Positions 44,431-52,962 of a stretch of DNA of 64,000 nucleotides are shown here, one piece after another (position 1 is the stretch's first letter; every line of letters begins with the position of its first letter). The position numbers and the translations under genes are program-made. Source of the stretch: CAYRGY01 sp964424075 (GTDB taxonomy: Bacteria > Patescibacteriota > Gracilibacteria > UBA1369); contig CAYRGY010000002.1 of NCBI GenBank assembly GCA_964424075.1, positions 1 to 64,000 of the forward strand. The letters are read 5' to 3'. The notes beneath the pieces were generated by a model, which was given only the letters and a program-made list of their open reading frames with translations, was not told where the DNA came from and made no database searches.

Positions 44431-44955
44431 GTGCCTGACAGTAAAAAGTTTACAGTCATAGAGGGTGGTAATAATGAATTCAGTATAGGTGAGAAAAGTG
44501 TTGAAATCTCATCTGAAAATGGATGGGATGAAGTGACGGCAGTGGAAAGAGGAGAAACCTACAGGCAAATTAAGACTTTGATAGTCCCCCAGACTTTTTT
44601 GGTCTATTTAAAAGAAAATTGTGAAAATACAGCTCAACAACAAGCTCTGTTATATATTCTTGCTAAATATGACTCAGCTTTTCGGAATTTTTTTGATATT
44701 GCCGTTGCGCAAAATTGGTCAGATCAAGAGATATTCGAGAAGTTGTTGCTTGTATTAAAAATTGCTATTTCCAAAGTAAAAAATTCAATCTATGGTGCAG
44801 CCGTTAAAAATGAGGAAGCATATTTTGTTTTTGATGCTATTTCACTTACCGGGCAAATTGGGTATCAATTATATGAAGAGATTTTTAGTGACTTAAGAAA
44901 TCCTAGTTTTAAAAACACCCCAGTGATCAATCATTTGTCCAATGCGGTTATTTAA
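44431..44955 (+). CDS. Small helical protein, partner of PP2C-like module
   Basis: The 174-residue protein starts at GTG and is helical after a polar N-terminal 45 residues. It contains NWSDQEIFEKLL, which resembles GWGDQEIAQTLS in the gene at 46256-46858, and both are near a PP2C-like gene. No membrane helix and no known family. It has its own promoter directly after the 534-residue gene. The pairing with that gene is inferred from position and the duplicate arrangement. Confidence 0.6.
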   Translation: MPDSKKFTVIEGGNNEFSIGEKSVEISSENGWDEVTAVERGETYRQIKTLIVPQTFLVYLKENCENTAQQQALLYILAKYDSAFRNFFDIAVAQNWSDQEIFEKLLLVLKIAISKVKNSIYGAAVKNEEAYFVFDAISLTGQIGYQLYEEIFSDLRNPSFKNTPVINHLSNAVI

Positions 44956-44976
44956 AATGTAATATTACTCGCGTAA

Positions 44977-45004
44977 TTGCTTTTTATATTCCTTATGGTA
45001 TAAT
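44977..45004 (+). promoter_or_regulatory. Promoter of the second PP2C-like gene
   Basis: TTGCTT at 44977 and TATAAT at 44999 with 16-base spacing. The -10 is preceded by TGG, so it is an extended -10. The ATG is at 45028. Confidence 0.6.
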
Positions 45005-45027
45005 ATAGGGATTATTTAATAATAACA

Positions 45028-46197
45028 ATGAGTAATAAAGCAAATACGTCAAATGGTAACGATCAGGATTTAAGTCGCATCGATGCGGGGTGGGATGCCG
45101 CTGTAGAACAAAATGTCAATGAATTGAAGCCAGCAGCTGCCGAAAAGTTGACCATCAGAGGTCCGGAATATGATATGCCCTTTACTCCGGAAATCAGAGA
45201 ACAATTAGATGAAACTCATGCAAAGATTTCCAGACAATTGGAATACTCAGTTGCACATCCGGAAAAAGTAGCCACCAAAGCGGGAATTGGACCGGAATTT
45301 GAGAATATAGAGGCAATGAAGCAACGTCTAAAGACCGAATATCAAGCAAGAAAACAACCTGTCCCTGAAATGCAGGGACTAGGCAATATTGAAAGTGTTA
45401 ATAGTTTGTTGACTGATTCAGCATATCAAAATTTACGTGATTTAAGAGGCACATTGGCAACACCTTTGAATGAGGGAGTTCATGCGCAAAATATTCAACA
45501 TCAAGATCATTACATTGGTTTGGTTAACTATTCCAATGGAATAAAAGCGGATGTATCCGGAATTAAACCAGAGCCTGTAGGTGAGGCCGTTGTAAATGCT
45601 CATGGCAATAAGATTAATATAGCTTTTAGCGAAGCGCGCAGTAATTCGAATTTGATAAACGCTCAGGCAGCAGATGGTGCAGTTTATGAAGCAGGATTAA
45701 TGTTTGATCAGACTGGTGAAGCAAATCCCTATTCTGTGGGCGTGTCATTGGAACAGGCGCGGCACGCAGATGTCTGTGTGCAAAGTGTACAAATAGATTT
45801 AAAAAATCGTACTTTAGAAAGCTTAGCTTATAAAAGTGAAGGAGGTAGTCGATGTTTAATTCTGCGTGGCAACAAAACTATTGATGCAACCAATGCTTCT
45901 GAAAAGGGGCAAGCTCCTCTAGGTGTGGGAATGGATAATCAGAAAATTAAACTGGAAGATAATGATCAAATTTTTGTGATGAGTAGCAATGCAATTTCCA
46001 GAATTCGAAATCATTACGGACCTGAAGAAGAAAAATTCGGTGTTTCCATGTATGGATTTTTAAGTCAGTTTTCTAAAGATGTGGAAGCAAAATATGGTTT
46101 CATTAACGCAAACACTCTTAAACAAGCATTGGAGTTACTTCCTCAGCCAAAAACGATGTCTCAAAGCATCGGTTCAATTGCTTATCTGGAAGTCTAG
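45028..46197 (+). CDS. PP2C/SpoIIE-like protein lacking key acidic residues
   Basis: The 389-residue protein has a polar N-terminal half and a C-terminal region with the order of PP2C blocks: a first strand HYIGLVNYS near 160, LESLAYKSEGGSRCLIL near 264 (where GDSR is usual), APLGVGMDNQKIKLED near 295 and NDQIFVMSSNAISRI near 311-325 in place of the gD..vl.SDGl block, then a final strand GSIAYLEV. Asp residues needed for metal are replaced (GGSR for GDSR, SSNA for SDG). It is therefore probably catalytically dead, and may bind a phosphoprotein or a partner. It is followed by a small helical gene at 46256. Confidence 0.58.
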   Translation: MSNKANTSNGNDQDLSRIDAGWDAAVEQNVNELKPAAAEKLTIRGPEYDMPFTPEIREQLDETHAKISRQLEYSVAHPEKVATKAGIGPEFENIEAMKQRLKTEYQARKQPVPEMQGLGNIESVNSLLTDSAYQNLRDLRGTLATPLNEGVHAQNIQHQDHYIGLVNYSNGIKADVSGIKPEPVGEAVVNAHGNKINIAFSEARSNSNLINAQAADGAVYEAGLMFDQTGEANPYSVGVSLEQARHADVCVQSVQIDLKNRTLESLAYKSEGGSRCLILRGNKTIDATNASEKGQAPLGVGMDNQKIKLEDNDQIFVMSSNAISRIRNHYGPEEEKFGVSMYGFLSQFSKDVEAKYGFINANTLKQALELLPQPKTMSQSIGSIAYLEV

Positions 46198-46203
46198 TTA
46201 CTA

Positions 46204-46231
46204 TTGACTTTTAATACCTTTAGTTTATTAT
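46204..46231 (+). promoter_or_regulatory. Promoter of the 200-residue gene
   Basis: TTGACT at 46204 and TATTAT at 46226 with 16-base spacing. Transcription would start around 46238, about 18 bases before the ATG at 46256. Confidence 0.55.
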
Positions 46232-46255
46232 CTACTCTAGATTAATCACCTATTA

Positions 46256-46858
46256 ATGGCTGACAAATTAGAGTTTGATGAATATTACGAGAATGCTACC
46301 GTAGTTGATAATGACTCGCATCAAAACCCACATGCCCTGCCAATTACTGTCAATTTTTCAGAAGAAGGAGTCAAAAATGCGTATCGTATTGTTTTTGCAA
46401 TGATGTCTGGGAGAATGTCTGAAAAAGGTTGGGGTGATCAAGAAATAGCGCAGACCTTGAGTGAACAAGCTAATCTACTGTTCCATTTTGTCAGGCAATA
46501 TGATTTGGATCCACAAGACTCAAATGTAACGAGGGTGTTTCACTTCTATCGACTGATGATCTCACTAGATTTGAATGTAGAAGAAATAATGGATGCAGAA
46601 TTCTTTGATGCGAAATCCGATAAAGAATTATTCGAAAAATTCAACAGATTCCTGCATGCGCTAACTTATCAGTTTTGTCTGGATTTAGGCTTTAATCCCA
46701 AGCAACTTAAAGTTTCTTCTCTAGCAGTAAATACGTTTTCTGAGAAAAAGCGTTCTGCCATCAGGGATTTATCTTTGTTATTGCAATCAAAAATCGGCCT
46801 TCTCGAAGCTCAGAGAAAAGCCGTTTTGATTCATGTGACTGGTTTAATCAGGGATTAA
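46256..46858 (+). CDS. Small helical protein, second partner of PP2C-like module
   Basis: The 200-residue protein is helical, has no signal or membrane helix, and contains GWGDQEIAQTLS. The gene at 44431 contains NWSDQEIFEKLL at a similar place, and both small genes follow a PP2C-like gene, so they may be distant paralogs. The 3' end overlaps the convergent YtxH gene by four bases. No known family recognised. Confidence 0.6.
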   Translation: MADKLEFDEYYENATVVDNDSHQNPHALPITVNFSEEGVKNAYRIVFAMMSGRMSEKGWGDQEIAQTLSEQANLLFHFVRQYDLDPQDSNVTRVFHFYRLMISLDLNVEEIMDAEFFDAKSDKELFEKFNRFLHALTYQFCLDLGFNPKQLKVSSLAVNTFSEKKRSAIRDLSLLLQSKIGLLEAQRKAVLIHVTGLIRD

Positions 46859-47262
46859 CCCTTTTTGATCGGAATCTGGTGAGACTTCTTAGCTGCTTTT
46901 ATTAGAGGCTTTTTTTTTACTACGTTTTTCTTTATCTCTTCAATAGTCTCTTTAGCTTTCACTCCCCACTCTTTGCTTTGTTTATTCATCTCCTTCTTGA
47001 TTCGCTTAATTAACTTGTCTGCTTCTTTCTGAGTATATTTGATACCCTTCTGAACTTCAGGTAGATTATAAACTTCCTGAGCAGTTTTACTGACGTCCTC
47101 ACCAACTATTTTGGCATTCTTAGAGACAGTTTTTTCACCGTATCCACCCTTTTTAAATTCCGAAGAAAACTCTTTACGAAGGTCTTTTCCACTTTTTGGA
47201 GCAAATAAAAGTCCGGCTGTAAGTCCGGCAATTGCACCAAAGATTAATTTTCCTAATTTCAT
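46855..47262 (-). CDS. YtxH domain-containing protein
   Basis: The 135-residue protein starts with a short Gly/Ala-rich membrane segment and the pattern LIFGAIAGLTAGLLFAPKSGKDLRK typical of YtxH (in segments: GAIAGLTAGLLFAPKSGKD). The rest is Lys-rich and helical. I chose the ATG at 47262. YtxH proteins are linked with general stress in Bacillus; the role here is unknown. Upstream is the terminator of the S-layer gene. Confidence 0.8.
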   Translation of the reverse strand: MKLGKLIFGAIAGLTAGLLFAPKSGKDLRKEFSSEFKKGGYGEKTVSKNAKIVGEDVSKTAQEVYNLPEVQKGIKYTQKEADKLIKRIKKEMNKQSKEWGVKAKETIEEIKKNVVKKKPLIKAAKKSHQIPIKKG

Positions 47263-47315
47263 AGATTTTTGTGTTAATGCTTGTTTCAAGCATGCCAGAA
47301 GTAATGTGTTTTTGC

Positions 47316-47345
47316 AACAAAAAGAGCCCGGTCACTTGCCGGGCG
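47316..47345 (-). terminator. Intrinsic terminator of the S-layer gene
   Basis: On the minus strand GCCCGG pairs with CCGGGC around a seven-base loop and is followed by TCTTTTTG. It is about 45 bases after the stop of the S-layer gene. Confidence 0.85.
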
Positions 47346-47390
47346 GCATGTGATTCGGGCTACATTTTGCGCTTTAACAAAAGCTGTTGA

Positions 47391-50300
47391 TTAGTATGAC
47401 ACTCTTACCCAGCGACCATCTACATAACGTAGTTCGTCATCTGAATAACCATAGTAATTATCGTAATCATAGTCGTAACGATCATTATAGTAATCGTCTA
47501 CATCATCATAATATTGATAAGTATAGTCGACACCGCTTGAACCGTAACCTTCATATTCTCCTCTGATTTCGAATTGGTAGAAAAGATCCGCCACATCACC
47601 TCTAGTCATTGGCTCACCCGGTCTTAGGTAAGAACCTCCGATTAGGTTGTATTGCTTGGCATAGCAAGCATATGGCATGTACCAATCTGTATCAGCGTTT
47701 ACCGGCGTATCAAGATATGGTTGAGCGCATCTTGGATTACTTAGGTTATGAGCTCTGAGGAAGATTTTGAGTAATTCAACACGATTAATTGTGTTTGAAG
47801 GTCGGAATGTTCCATCCGGATAGCCGTGGATGATGTCATTTCTAAGTGCTGTATCAAGGTATGGAGCATACCAAGCATTGGCAATAGTGTCTGAGAATTG
47901 ATTACCATAGTAACCTCCTGTTCTTACATCATAACCAAGAGCTAGTGTGACAACTTTAGTTGTTTCTGCTCTGTTGATTGCTTGGTAAGGACGGAATGTA
48001 CCATCAGAATATCCATCAAAGATATTTCTAGCTGACATCAATTCAATGGCTTTACAGAAAGGAGAATAGATAGATACATCTCGGAAGCCTGCACAACGAT
48101 GATCTTCTGGGAATCCAATTATGATTCCATCAGTATCAACTTCTACATAAGCTCTGTCAGTATCAGTGTCATCTCCATCATCGGCCATAACACGGAATTG
48201 ATATAGGTCATCGCGAACGCGATCATTGTCATCATCACGACCATCCCATTCATAGGCATATTCACCTTCAGAAACGTCATCGGTATCACGAAGAGTTTCA
48301 ACAACTCTGTTACCATCCATTACTTGAACTTTTAGTCTTTCAACATCTTCTGTAAGTTCGAAAACGATTTCAGATCTTTCACCATCAGTTGGATCAAAGA
48401 TAGCTGGATCAACTTCGATGATTCTCACTAGACCTTCATCAGTTGATGGCCAGTCATCTTCATCGTCATCACATTCATTGCGTGATCCACCAGTATCAAC
48501 AGCAACACAAGCACGATCTGTATCTGTGTCACCATCTTCATCTTCAGCTCTGACACGAACATCATATTCGTCGTCAGCTACTACATCACCGTCTTCATCA
48601 CGACCATCCCATTGGAATTCATAGTCGTCTTGATCTTGGTTAGTAGCATCTTCGATAGTGTAAATTACATTCTCATCGCCCTTTTCTACGATATCTACAA
48701 TTAGTTTGTCTACATCGTCAGTAAGCTCGAAAGTGATTTCTACTTCATCGTCGTCATCCGGATCGAAACGATCAGGATCAACTTCAAGGTTTCTAATTAG
48801 ACCTTCACGATCGTCATCCCAATCTTCATCTTGATCATTCCCGTCAGAATCTACTCTAACAATTCCTGTAACTTCATCGCGACAAGAACTGTCATTGTCA
48901 TCAACTGCGATGATTACATATTCATAGCGACCGTCTCTAACCTGGTCTCCGTCACCGTCTTCACCATCCCAAGATATTGTTTTGGTTCCACTGGTAAAGG
49001 TTTGACCGGTTAACAGTCTTTCCACAATGTCGTCATTATTGTCATAGATTCTTAGAGTTACTTCTGCAGTTCTATCCATGGTGAATCTGATCAGTGTGTC
49101 TTCATCATCTGGATCAAATCTGTCCGGATCTGCATCGTGTGTACCGATAATGTCACAGCTTACGCCGCCACCATTATCGTAGTCTACACGAACTGTAGTA
49201 GTTGCAGTGTCATCTCCGTCGGAGTTTTCCGCTTCTACATAAACTGTATAAATGTCTTCATCAACTTGATTACCTGAAGAATCTCTTCCATCCCAATCAT
49301 AACGATAGGTACCGGCATTTCTGAAAGTACCATTGTCAAGAGTGCGAATTGTAGAGTTTCCTTCACGGATTTCTACTGTAATGTCTGCAGCTTGATCTAC
49401 ATAGAATTCAATTTCAGTATCTTCATCTTCAGGATCAAATGGATCAGGATCTGCATTAAGACTGGAGATATTTGGTTCGTCACCAGCTTGATTCTCTAGA
49501 ACTGAAACAGAGCGAGTGGCGATATCGTCACCTGCACTATTTACTGCATAAACCTCAACAGTGTATGTCTTAGCATCTACTTTTTGATTGGCGTCATTAA
49601 GACCATTCCAATCAACTGTGTAAGTTCCAACATTGGTTGAGCTTAGAGTTTTTAAAGTTCTTACTGTTGAAGAACCGTCTTTGATCTTAACGGAAAGATC
49701 TGCTGAATCGTTAGAAAGAGTATAAGTAATTGTTGTATCTTCGTTGTCATCAACGTTGAAACTGGTTGGACTTACACTAAGTGATACATCAGGTCTCTCT
49801 GTAACGGCGTCTCTAGTAACAGTAAATGTGTAATTAGCTAAATCATCACCTGCTACATTATGAGTATAAACCTGGGCTGTATAAGTGCCTGCAGGAACTA
49901 CTGTTCCATTGGCTCTTTTTCCATTCCAATCATATTCATAAGGTGTGCTGGTAGAAGTTAATTCAAGATCAAAAAGTAGAGTTTGAACAATAGTATCATT
50001 GCTGTCTTTAATCCAAACTGTTGTTTCTGATCTGGTATTTTGTCTGAAACTAACTGTAGCAACACCTCCTTGGTCAGGATTGTATGAACTTGGTGTTACA
50101 TTTAGTCCCATAATATCAGGAGCAATAGCAGCAGTTGAAGTTGTGCCGCTAACCGGTCCTGTGTAATTATAAGCTACATAAGAATTCCCAACTGTATTAC
50201 TGGTGTTATCTTCAGTTTTTTGATACTGAGAAACATCCAGTGCAGTTTTGTTACTTACAGGACCTTGATAGCTTGAAGCGGTATATGTAACGCTTGAAGG

Positions 50301-50645
50301 AGTATTAGTAGAAGAAGGTCCAGTATAAGTGGCAGGCGTATAACTGTTACCTGAAGTACTAGTTGTACTTGAAGGACCAGTATATGAAGCTGCCTGATAA
50401 TGATTACCACTATTTGAAGTAGCGGTAGGAGCGGTATAAGCAGCAGCAGAATAGCTGTTACCTGTACCTGAAGTTTTCTGATATGTAGAAACATCTACAT
50501 AGCCAGAGGTTCCGGAAGTTGCTGAGCTAACAGGTCCGGAGTAGCTGCTAGCCGGATAGGCTAAAGCGGAAGGAGATACTACTCCTAAAATAAAAGCAAA
50601 TAGTATCGCTTTCTTCGCCCAGCCTGAACGAAGTGCGTTTTTCAT
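47391..50645 (-). CDS. S-layer protein with six FlgD-like Ig domains and three SLH domains
   Basis: The 1084-residue protein has a signal peptide (AILFAFILGVVSPSALA), a Ser/Thr/Tyr-rich tandem-repeat region (about 30-170; units like YTGPSST), then six FlgD-like Ig domains of about 105 residues each with the pattern WNG or WDGRD..G..V..G.Y. Domains 3-6 are very acidic (FDPDDEDT, FDPDDDDEVE). Three SLH domains follow at about 851-1030 (IFDGYSDGTFRPYQAINRAE, IIHGYPDGTFRPSNTINRVE, LIGGSYLRPGEPMTRGD) and a Tyr/Asp-rich tail. SLH domains bind pyruvylated wall polymer, matching csaB at 2149. It probably forms the surface layer. It has its own promoter and terminator. Confidence 0.9.
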   Translation of the reverse strand: MKNALRSGWAKKAILFAFILGVVSPSALAYPASSYSGPVSSATSGTSGYVDVSTYQKTSGTGNSYSAAAYTAPTATSNSGNHYQAASYTGPSSTTSTSGNSYTPATYTGPSSTNTPSSVTYTASSYQGPVSNKTALDVSQYQKTEDNTSNTVGNSYVAYNYTGPVSGTTSTAAIAPDIMGLNVTPSSYNPDQGGVATVSFRQNTRSETTVWIKDSNDTIVQTLLFDLELTSTSTPYEYDWNGKRANGTVVPAGTYTAQVYTHNVAGDDLANYTFTVTRDAVTERPDVSLSVSPTSFNVDDNEDTTITYTLSNDSADLSVKIKDGSSTVRTLKTLSSTNVGTYTVDWNGLNDANQKVDAKTYTVEVYAVNSAGDDIATRSVSVLENQAGDEPNISSLNADPDPFDPEDEDTEIEFYVDQAADITVEIREGNSTIRTLDNGTFRNAGTYRYDWDGRDSSGNQVDEDIYTVYVEAENSDGDDTATTTVRVDYDNGGGVSCDIIGTHDADPDRFDPDDEDTLIRFTMDRTAEVTLRIYDNNDDIVERLLTGQTFTSGTKTISWDGEDGDGDQVRDGRYEYVIIAVDDNDSSCRDEVTGIVRVDSDGNDQDEDWDDDREGLIRNLEVDPDRFDPDDDDEVEITFELTDDVDKLIVDIVEKGDENVIYTIEDATNQDQDDYEFQWDGRDEDGDVVADDEYDVRVRAEDEDGDTDTDRACVAVDTGGSRNECDDDEDDWPSTDEGLVRIIEVDPAIFDPTDGERSEIVFELTEDVERLKVQVMDGNRVVETLRDTDDVSEGEYAYEWDGRDDDNDRVRDDLYQFRVMADDGDDTDTDRAYVEVDTDGIIIGFPEDHRCAGFRDVSIYSPFCKAIELMSARNIFDGYSDGTFRPYQAINRAETTKVVTLALGYDVRTGGYYGNQFSDTIANAWYAPYLDTALRNDIIHGYPDGTFRPSNTINRVELLKIFLRAHNLSNPRCAQPYLDTPVNADTDWYMPYACYAKQYNLIGGSYLRPGEPMTRGDVADLFYQFEIRGEYEGYGSSGVDYTYQYYDDVDDYYNDRYDYDYDNYYGYSDDELRYVDGRWVRVSY

Positions 50646-50704
50646 AGTATTGATTGTTAATTGTTGAACATAAATTATAAACGTCCGTCATTGGACTAAT
50701 TACT

Positions 50705-50732
50705 TAATTAAAGTTGCGAAAAACTTTAATTA
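50705..50732. repeat. Inverted repeat upstream of the S-layer gene
   Basis: AATTAAAGTT and AACTTTAATT pair over 10-11 bases around the loop GCGAAA. It lies about 30 bases upstream of the S-layer -10 box, where an operator would sit. A terminator-like role is also possible. Confidence 0.6.
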
Positions 50733-50906
50733 TTTTTGAGTGTCATACCAATCTGTCAAAGAACTTATCTTTGGCCAGCAGACGCTATCTATAAGTTAGA
50801 TGCACTGCTTGCGCAATTTAAGTTAAGAGATCATTTTATCTGGTTTTGTCAACTTGTCAAGTACCTTTTTTGTTTTTTTATAAATTTTGACAGATCGATT
50901 TTGCAA

Positions 50907-50936
50907 TTGACTTTAGAATTGTAAAATGTTTATATT
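50907..50936 (+). promoter_or_regulatory. Promoter of rpsT and tRNA-Trp
   Basis: TTGACT at 50907 and TATATT at 50931 with 18-base spacing. Transcription would start near 50943. tRNA-Trp, four bases after rpsT, is probably on the same transcript. Confidence 0.6.
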
Positions 50937-50969
50937 TCACCGCATTAATCAAATAAATTACTAATCCTT

Positions 50970-51227
50970 ATGCCAGTAACCAAATCTGCCAAGAAAGCTG
51001 CGAAACAAGCCCAGGTAAAAACTGAGAGGAATAAGCCTGTGAAGAGCAAAATGAAAACTATGATCAAGAAAGTTATGACTTTGAAAAAGGATGATGCAGA
51101 AGCTGCTAAAAAGACTTTACCCGAGGCTTACAAAGCTATTGATATGGCTGCCAAGAAGAATTTGATACACAAGAAAAACGCTGCACGTAAGAAATCACAA
51201 CTGGCGAAAGCCATTTCTTCCAAGTAA
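50970..51227 (+). CDS. rpsT: Ribosomal protein S20
   Basis: The 85-residue Lys/Ala-rich helical protein matches S20: MPVTKSAKKAAKQAQ, NKPVKSKMKTMIKKV, and IHKKNAARKKSQLAK. S20 binds 16S rRNA in the body of the 30S subunit. The ATG has no ribosome site. It lies immediately before tRNA-Trp. Confidence 0.94.
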   Translation: MPVTKSAKKAAKQAQVKTERNKPVKSKMKTMIKKVMTLKKDDAEAAKKTLPEAYKAIDMAAKKNLIHKKNAARKKSQLAKAISSK

Positions 51228-51231
51228 ACAG

Positions 51232-51305
51232 AGGGCCATCGTATAGTGGTAGTACAGAGGTCTCCAAAACCTCTGGCGGGGGTTCGATTCCTCCTGGCCC
51301 TGCCA
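51232..51305 (+). tRNA. tRNA-Trp (anticodon CCA)
   Basis: Acceptor AGGGCCA/TGGCCCT, anticodon stem GAGGT/ACCTC with loop CTCCAAA giving anticodon CCA, T-arm GGGGG-TTCGATT-CCTCC, and encoded CCA end. It begins four bases after rpsT. A short GC-rich stretch of about 100 bases follows it directly. Confidence 0.95.
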
Positions 51306-51418
51306 TGGGCGCAACGGAGTGGAGACCAGGCGAGCGAATCTTATCGCGAGCCTATAGTGCGAGGCGGATGCCGAGCTCGTTTTGTCGAGCGTTGGTCTTC
51401 CTATCAACACTTTTGGCA

Positions 51419-52381
51419 TTAAAACGTCAATGCTCTATAGATACGATCTTTGATGGCTTGGTATTTTTCGTCTGCAAAGCTGGCCAGCATTCCATTAAGC
51501 TCATCTTTGGACATCCAGACTAGCCGTTCGAGCATGATAGTTTTGAGCTCGGCTGAAGACATATTTTCCAGTTTTTCCAGAGCCTTCTTTTTAATCATTG
51601 CATCAGTCATATCTCTAGTATCGTAATTTTTTCCTAAGATAAACCCTAAAGCCTTTCCGGCCCCTTCAGCTGCAAAAATTTGCCCTCTTTCAAAAACGCC
51701 GGTCTTGATGCTCCACTTGGCCAATTCTTTAACTTCATCAGCCGGCATTTCTCGCACTGTATCCAATACAATTGCACGAGCTTGCTTTTCCGGTAAATAA
51801 TAGGCAATTACCCCGACGGCGCTTTTTAGTAGTGGAGCAGGAACATGATCTAGAATATATTTAATGGTTGGTTTAATTGATTGAGGGAAAAAGCGATCAA
51901 GTACCATCAAATGCCAGCGAGCCTTGGCAGGATTATTTTGTTGAAGGATTTCATTAACCTTCTGGCCAACAACTCTTCCCATGGTTTCACCTCTTTTGTC
52001 TTTTAAAGTTGGGAATTCTGAGCCAATCAATCTTTCACCTATTTCTGAATATTGTTGTGGGGACAAAAAACCTTCCAGCCCTGCAAGTACATTTTCAGCT
52101 CTGGTAGGATTCTCTTGGTTATTGTTAATAAAACTTGTTAATACGTCTAGCTGGATATTTCCATTGGGATCTAAAAAATCACCTTCGATACTACCAGCCA
52201 TACCCTCAGTGGCATCTTCTAATGCTTCTGCAAGTTTCTGTCGGGCTTTTTTAGCATAATCTGCAACTCCTTGAAAATTTTCCGTAACATTTTCTTTGGG
52301 TTTTTGGTCAATCTCTTCAGCACCTGACTCGGGTGCATTTTTGGGATTCCAGAAGTAAATTAAGCGTTTGGGAGTAAACAT
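51419..52381 (-). CDS. Helical protein of unknown function
   Basis: The 320-residue protein is predominantly helical with no signal peptide. A hydrophobic stretch near 200-215 (LLKSAVGVIAYYLPE) is short and could be buried. The C-terminal segment (ELKTIMLERLVWMSKDELNG) is repetitive in pattern: the LSSAE/LSKDEL type turn occurs twice. No family recognised. It runs toward tRNA-Trp with about 110 GC-rich bases between and is 41 bases from the glycosylase gene. Confidence 0.65.
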   Translation of the reverse strand: MFTPKRLIYFWNPKNAPESGAEEIDQKPKENVTENFQGVADYAKKARQKLAEALEDATEGMAGSIEGDFLDPNGNIQLDVLTSFINNNQENPTRAENVLAGLEGFLSPQQYSEIGERLIGSEFPTLKDKRGETMGRVVGQKVNEILQQNNPAKARWHLMVLDRFFPQSIKPTIKYILDHVPAPLLKSAVGVIAYYLPEKQARAIVLDTVREMPADEVKELAKWSIKTGVFERGQIFAAEGAGKALGFILGKNYDTRDMTDAMIKKKALEKLENMSSAELKTIMLERLVWMSKDELNGMLASFADEKYQAIKDRIYRALTF

Positions 52382-52422
52382 AGGATTTTGTTATTGAATC
52401 CTATTATTATACCATTATTGAA

Positions 52423-52959
52423 CTAATAAAACAATCGCCACATCAATTCCTGCCCTTGTTTGATGCCAATTCGAGGAGAAGTCTTACAATCTGTAATCTT
52501 GCGTCCACTTGTCAGGAAAAGTTGTTCAGACTGAGTTAAATCTTGACCATTAAGCTTCCGTGATATGTCAAAACCTTGGCATAGCTTGCCTGGACCGTCT
52601 ACAGTACCGAGTGGTCTATTTTGCTTGATCAAATGCTGTCCTTGCACTGGAATGACGGAACGAATCAAGACTGCAGCCGGAAAGCCCTCATTTTCGGTGA
52701 CAATATTGAAACACTCGTACATTCCATAAATGAAATAGACATACGCGTGGCCTCCGATTTGGAACATGATCTGATTTCTGGGGGTCAGGCCTTTGGCGGC
52801 ATGGCAAGCCGGATCTTCCTGACCGATATAAGCCTCTACCTCGTTAATCTCTCCAATAATGAGCCCGCCGGGTGTGGGCCGTACTAAGTGACTGCCTAAG
52901 AGATCTTTTGCGACTCTTAAAGTAGATCTTGTAAAAAAGTCTCTTTCTAAGCTCTTCAT
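52423..52959 (-). CDS. mpg: Alkyladenine DNA glycosylase (AAG/MPG family)
   Basis: The 178-residue protein excises 3-methyladenine and related bases. Visible features are FFTRSTLRVAKDLLGSHLVR, INEVEAYIGQEDPACHA with the catalytic Glu, TPRNQIMFQIGGHAYVYFIYGMYECFNIV and LGTVDGPGKLCQGF. Length is a little shorter than the usual ~200. It starts four bases after the stop of the AEC transporter and may be cotranscribed. Confidence 0.94.
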   Translation of the reverse strand: MKSLERDFFTRSTLRVAKDLLGSHLVRPTPGGLIIGEINEVEAYIGQEDPACHAAKGLTPRNQIMFQIGGHAYVYFIYGMYECFNIVTENEGFPAAVLIRSVIPVQGQHLIKQNRPLGTVDGPGKLCQGFDISRKLNGQDLTQSEQLFLTSGRKITDCKTSPRIGIKQGQELMWRLFY

Positions 52960-52962
52960 TGA

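Larger units (their letters stand above)
50646..50969. other. Divergent control region between the S-layer gene and rpsT
   Basis: About 320 AT-rich bases. The minus strand has TATAAT at 50674-50679, giving a leader of about 20 bases for the S-layer gene. An 11-base inverted repeat lies at 50705-50732. The rpsT promoter is at 50907. No gene is seen between. Confidence 0.6.
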
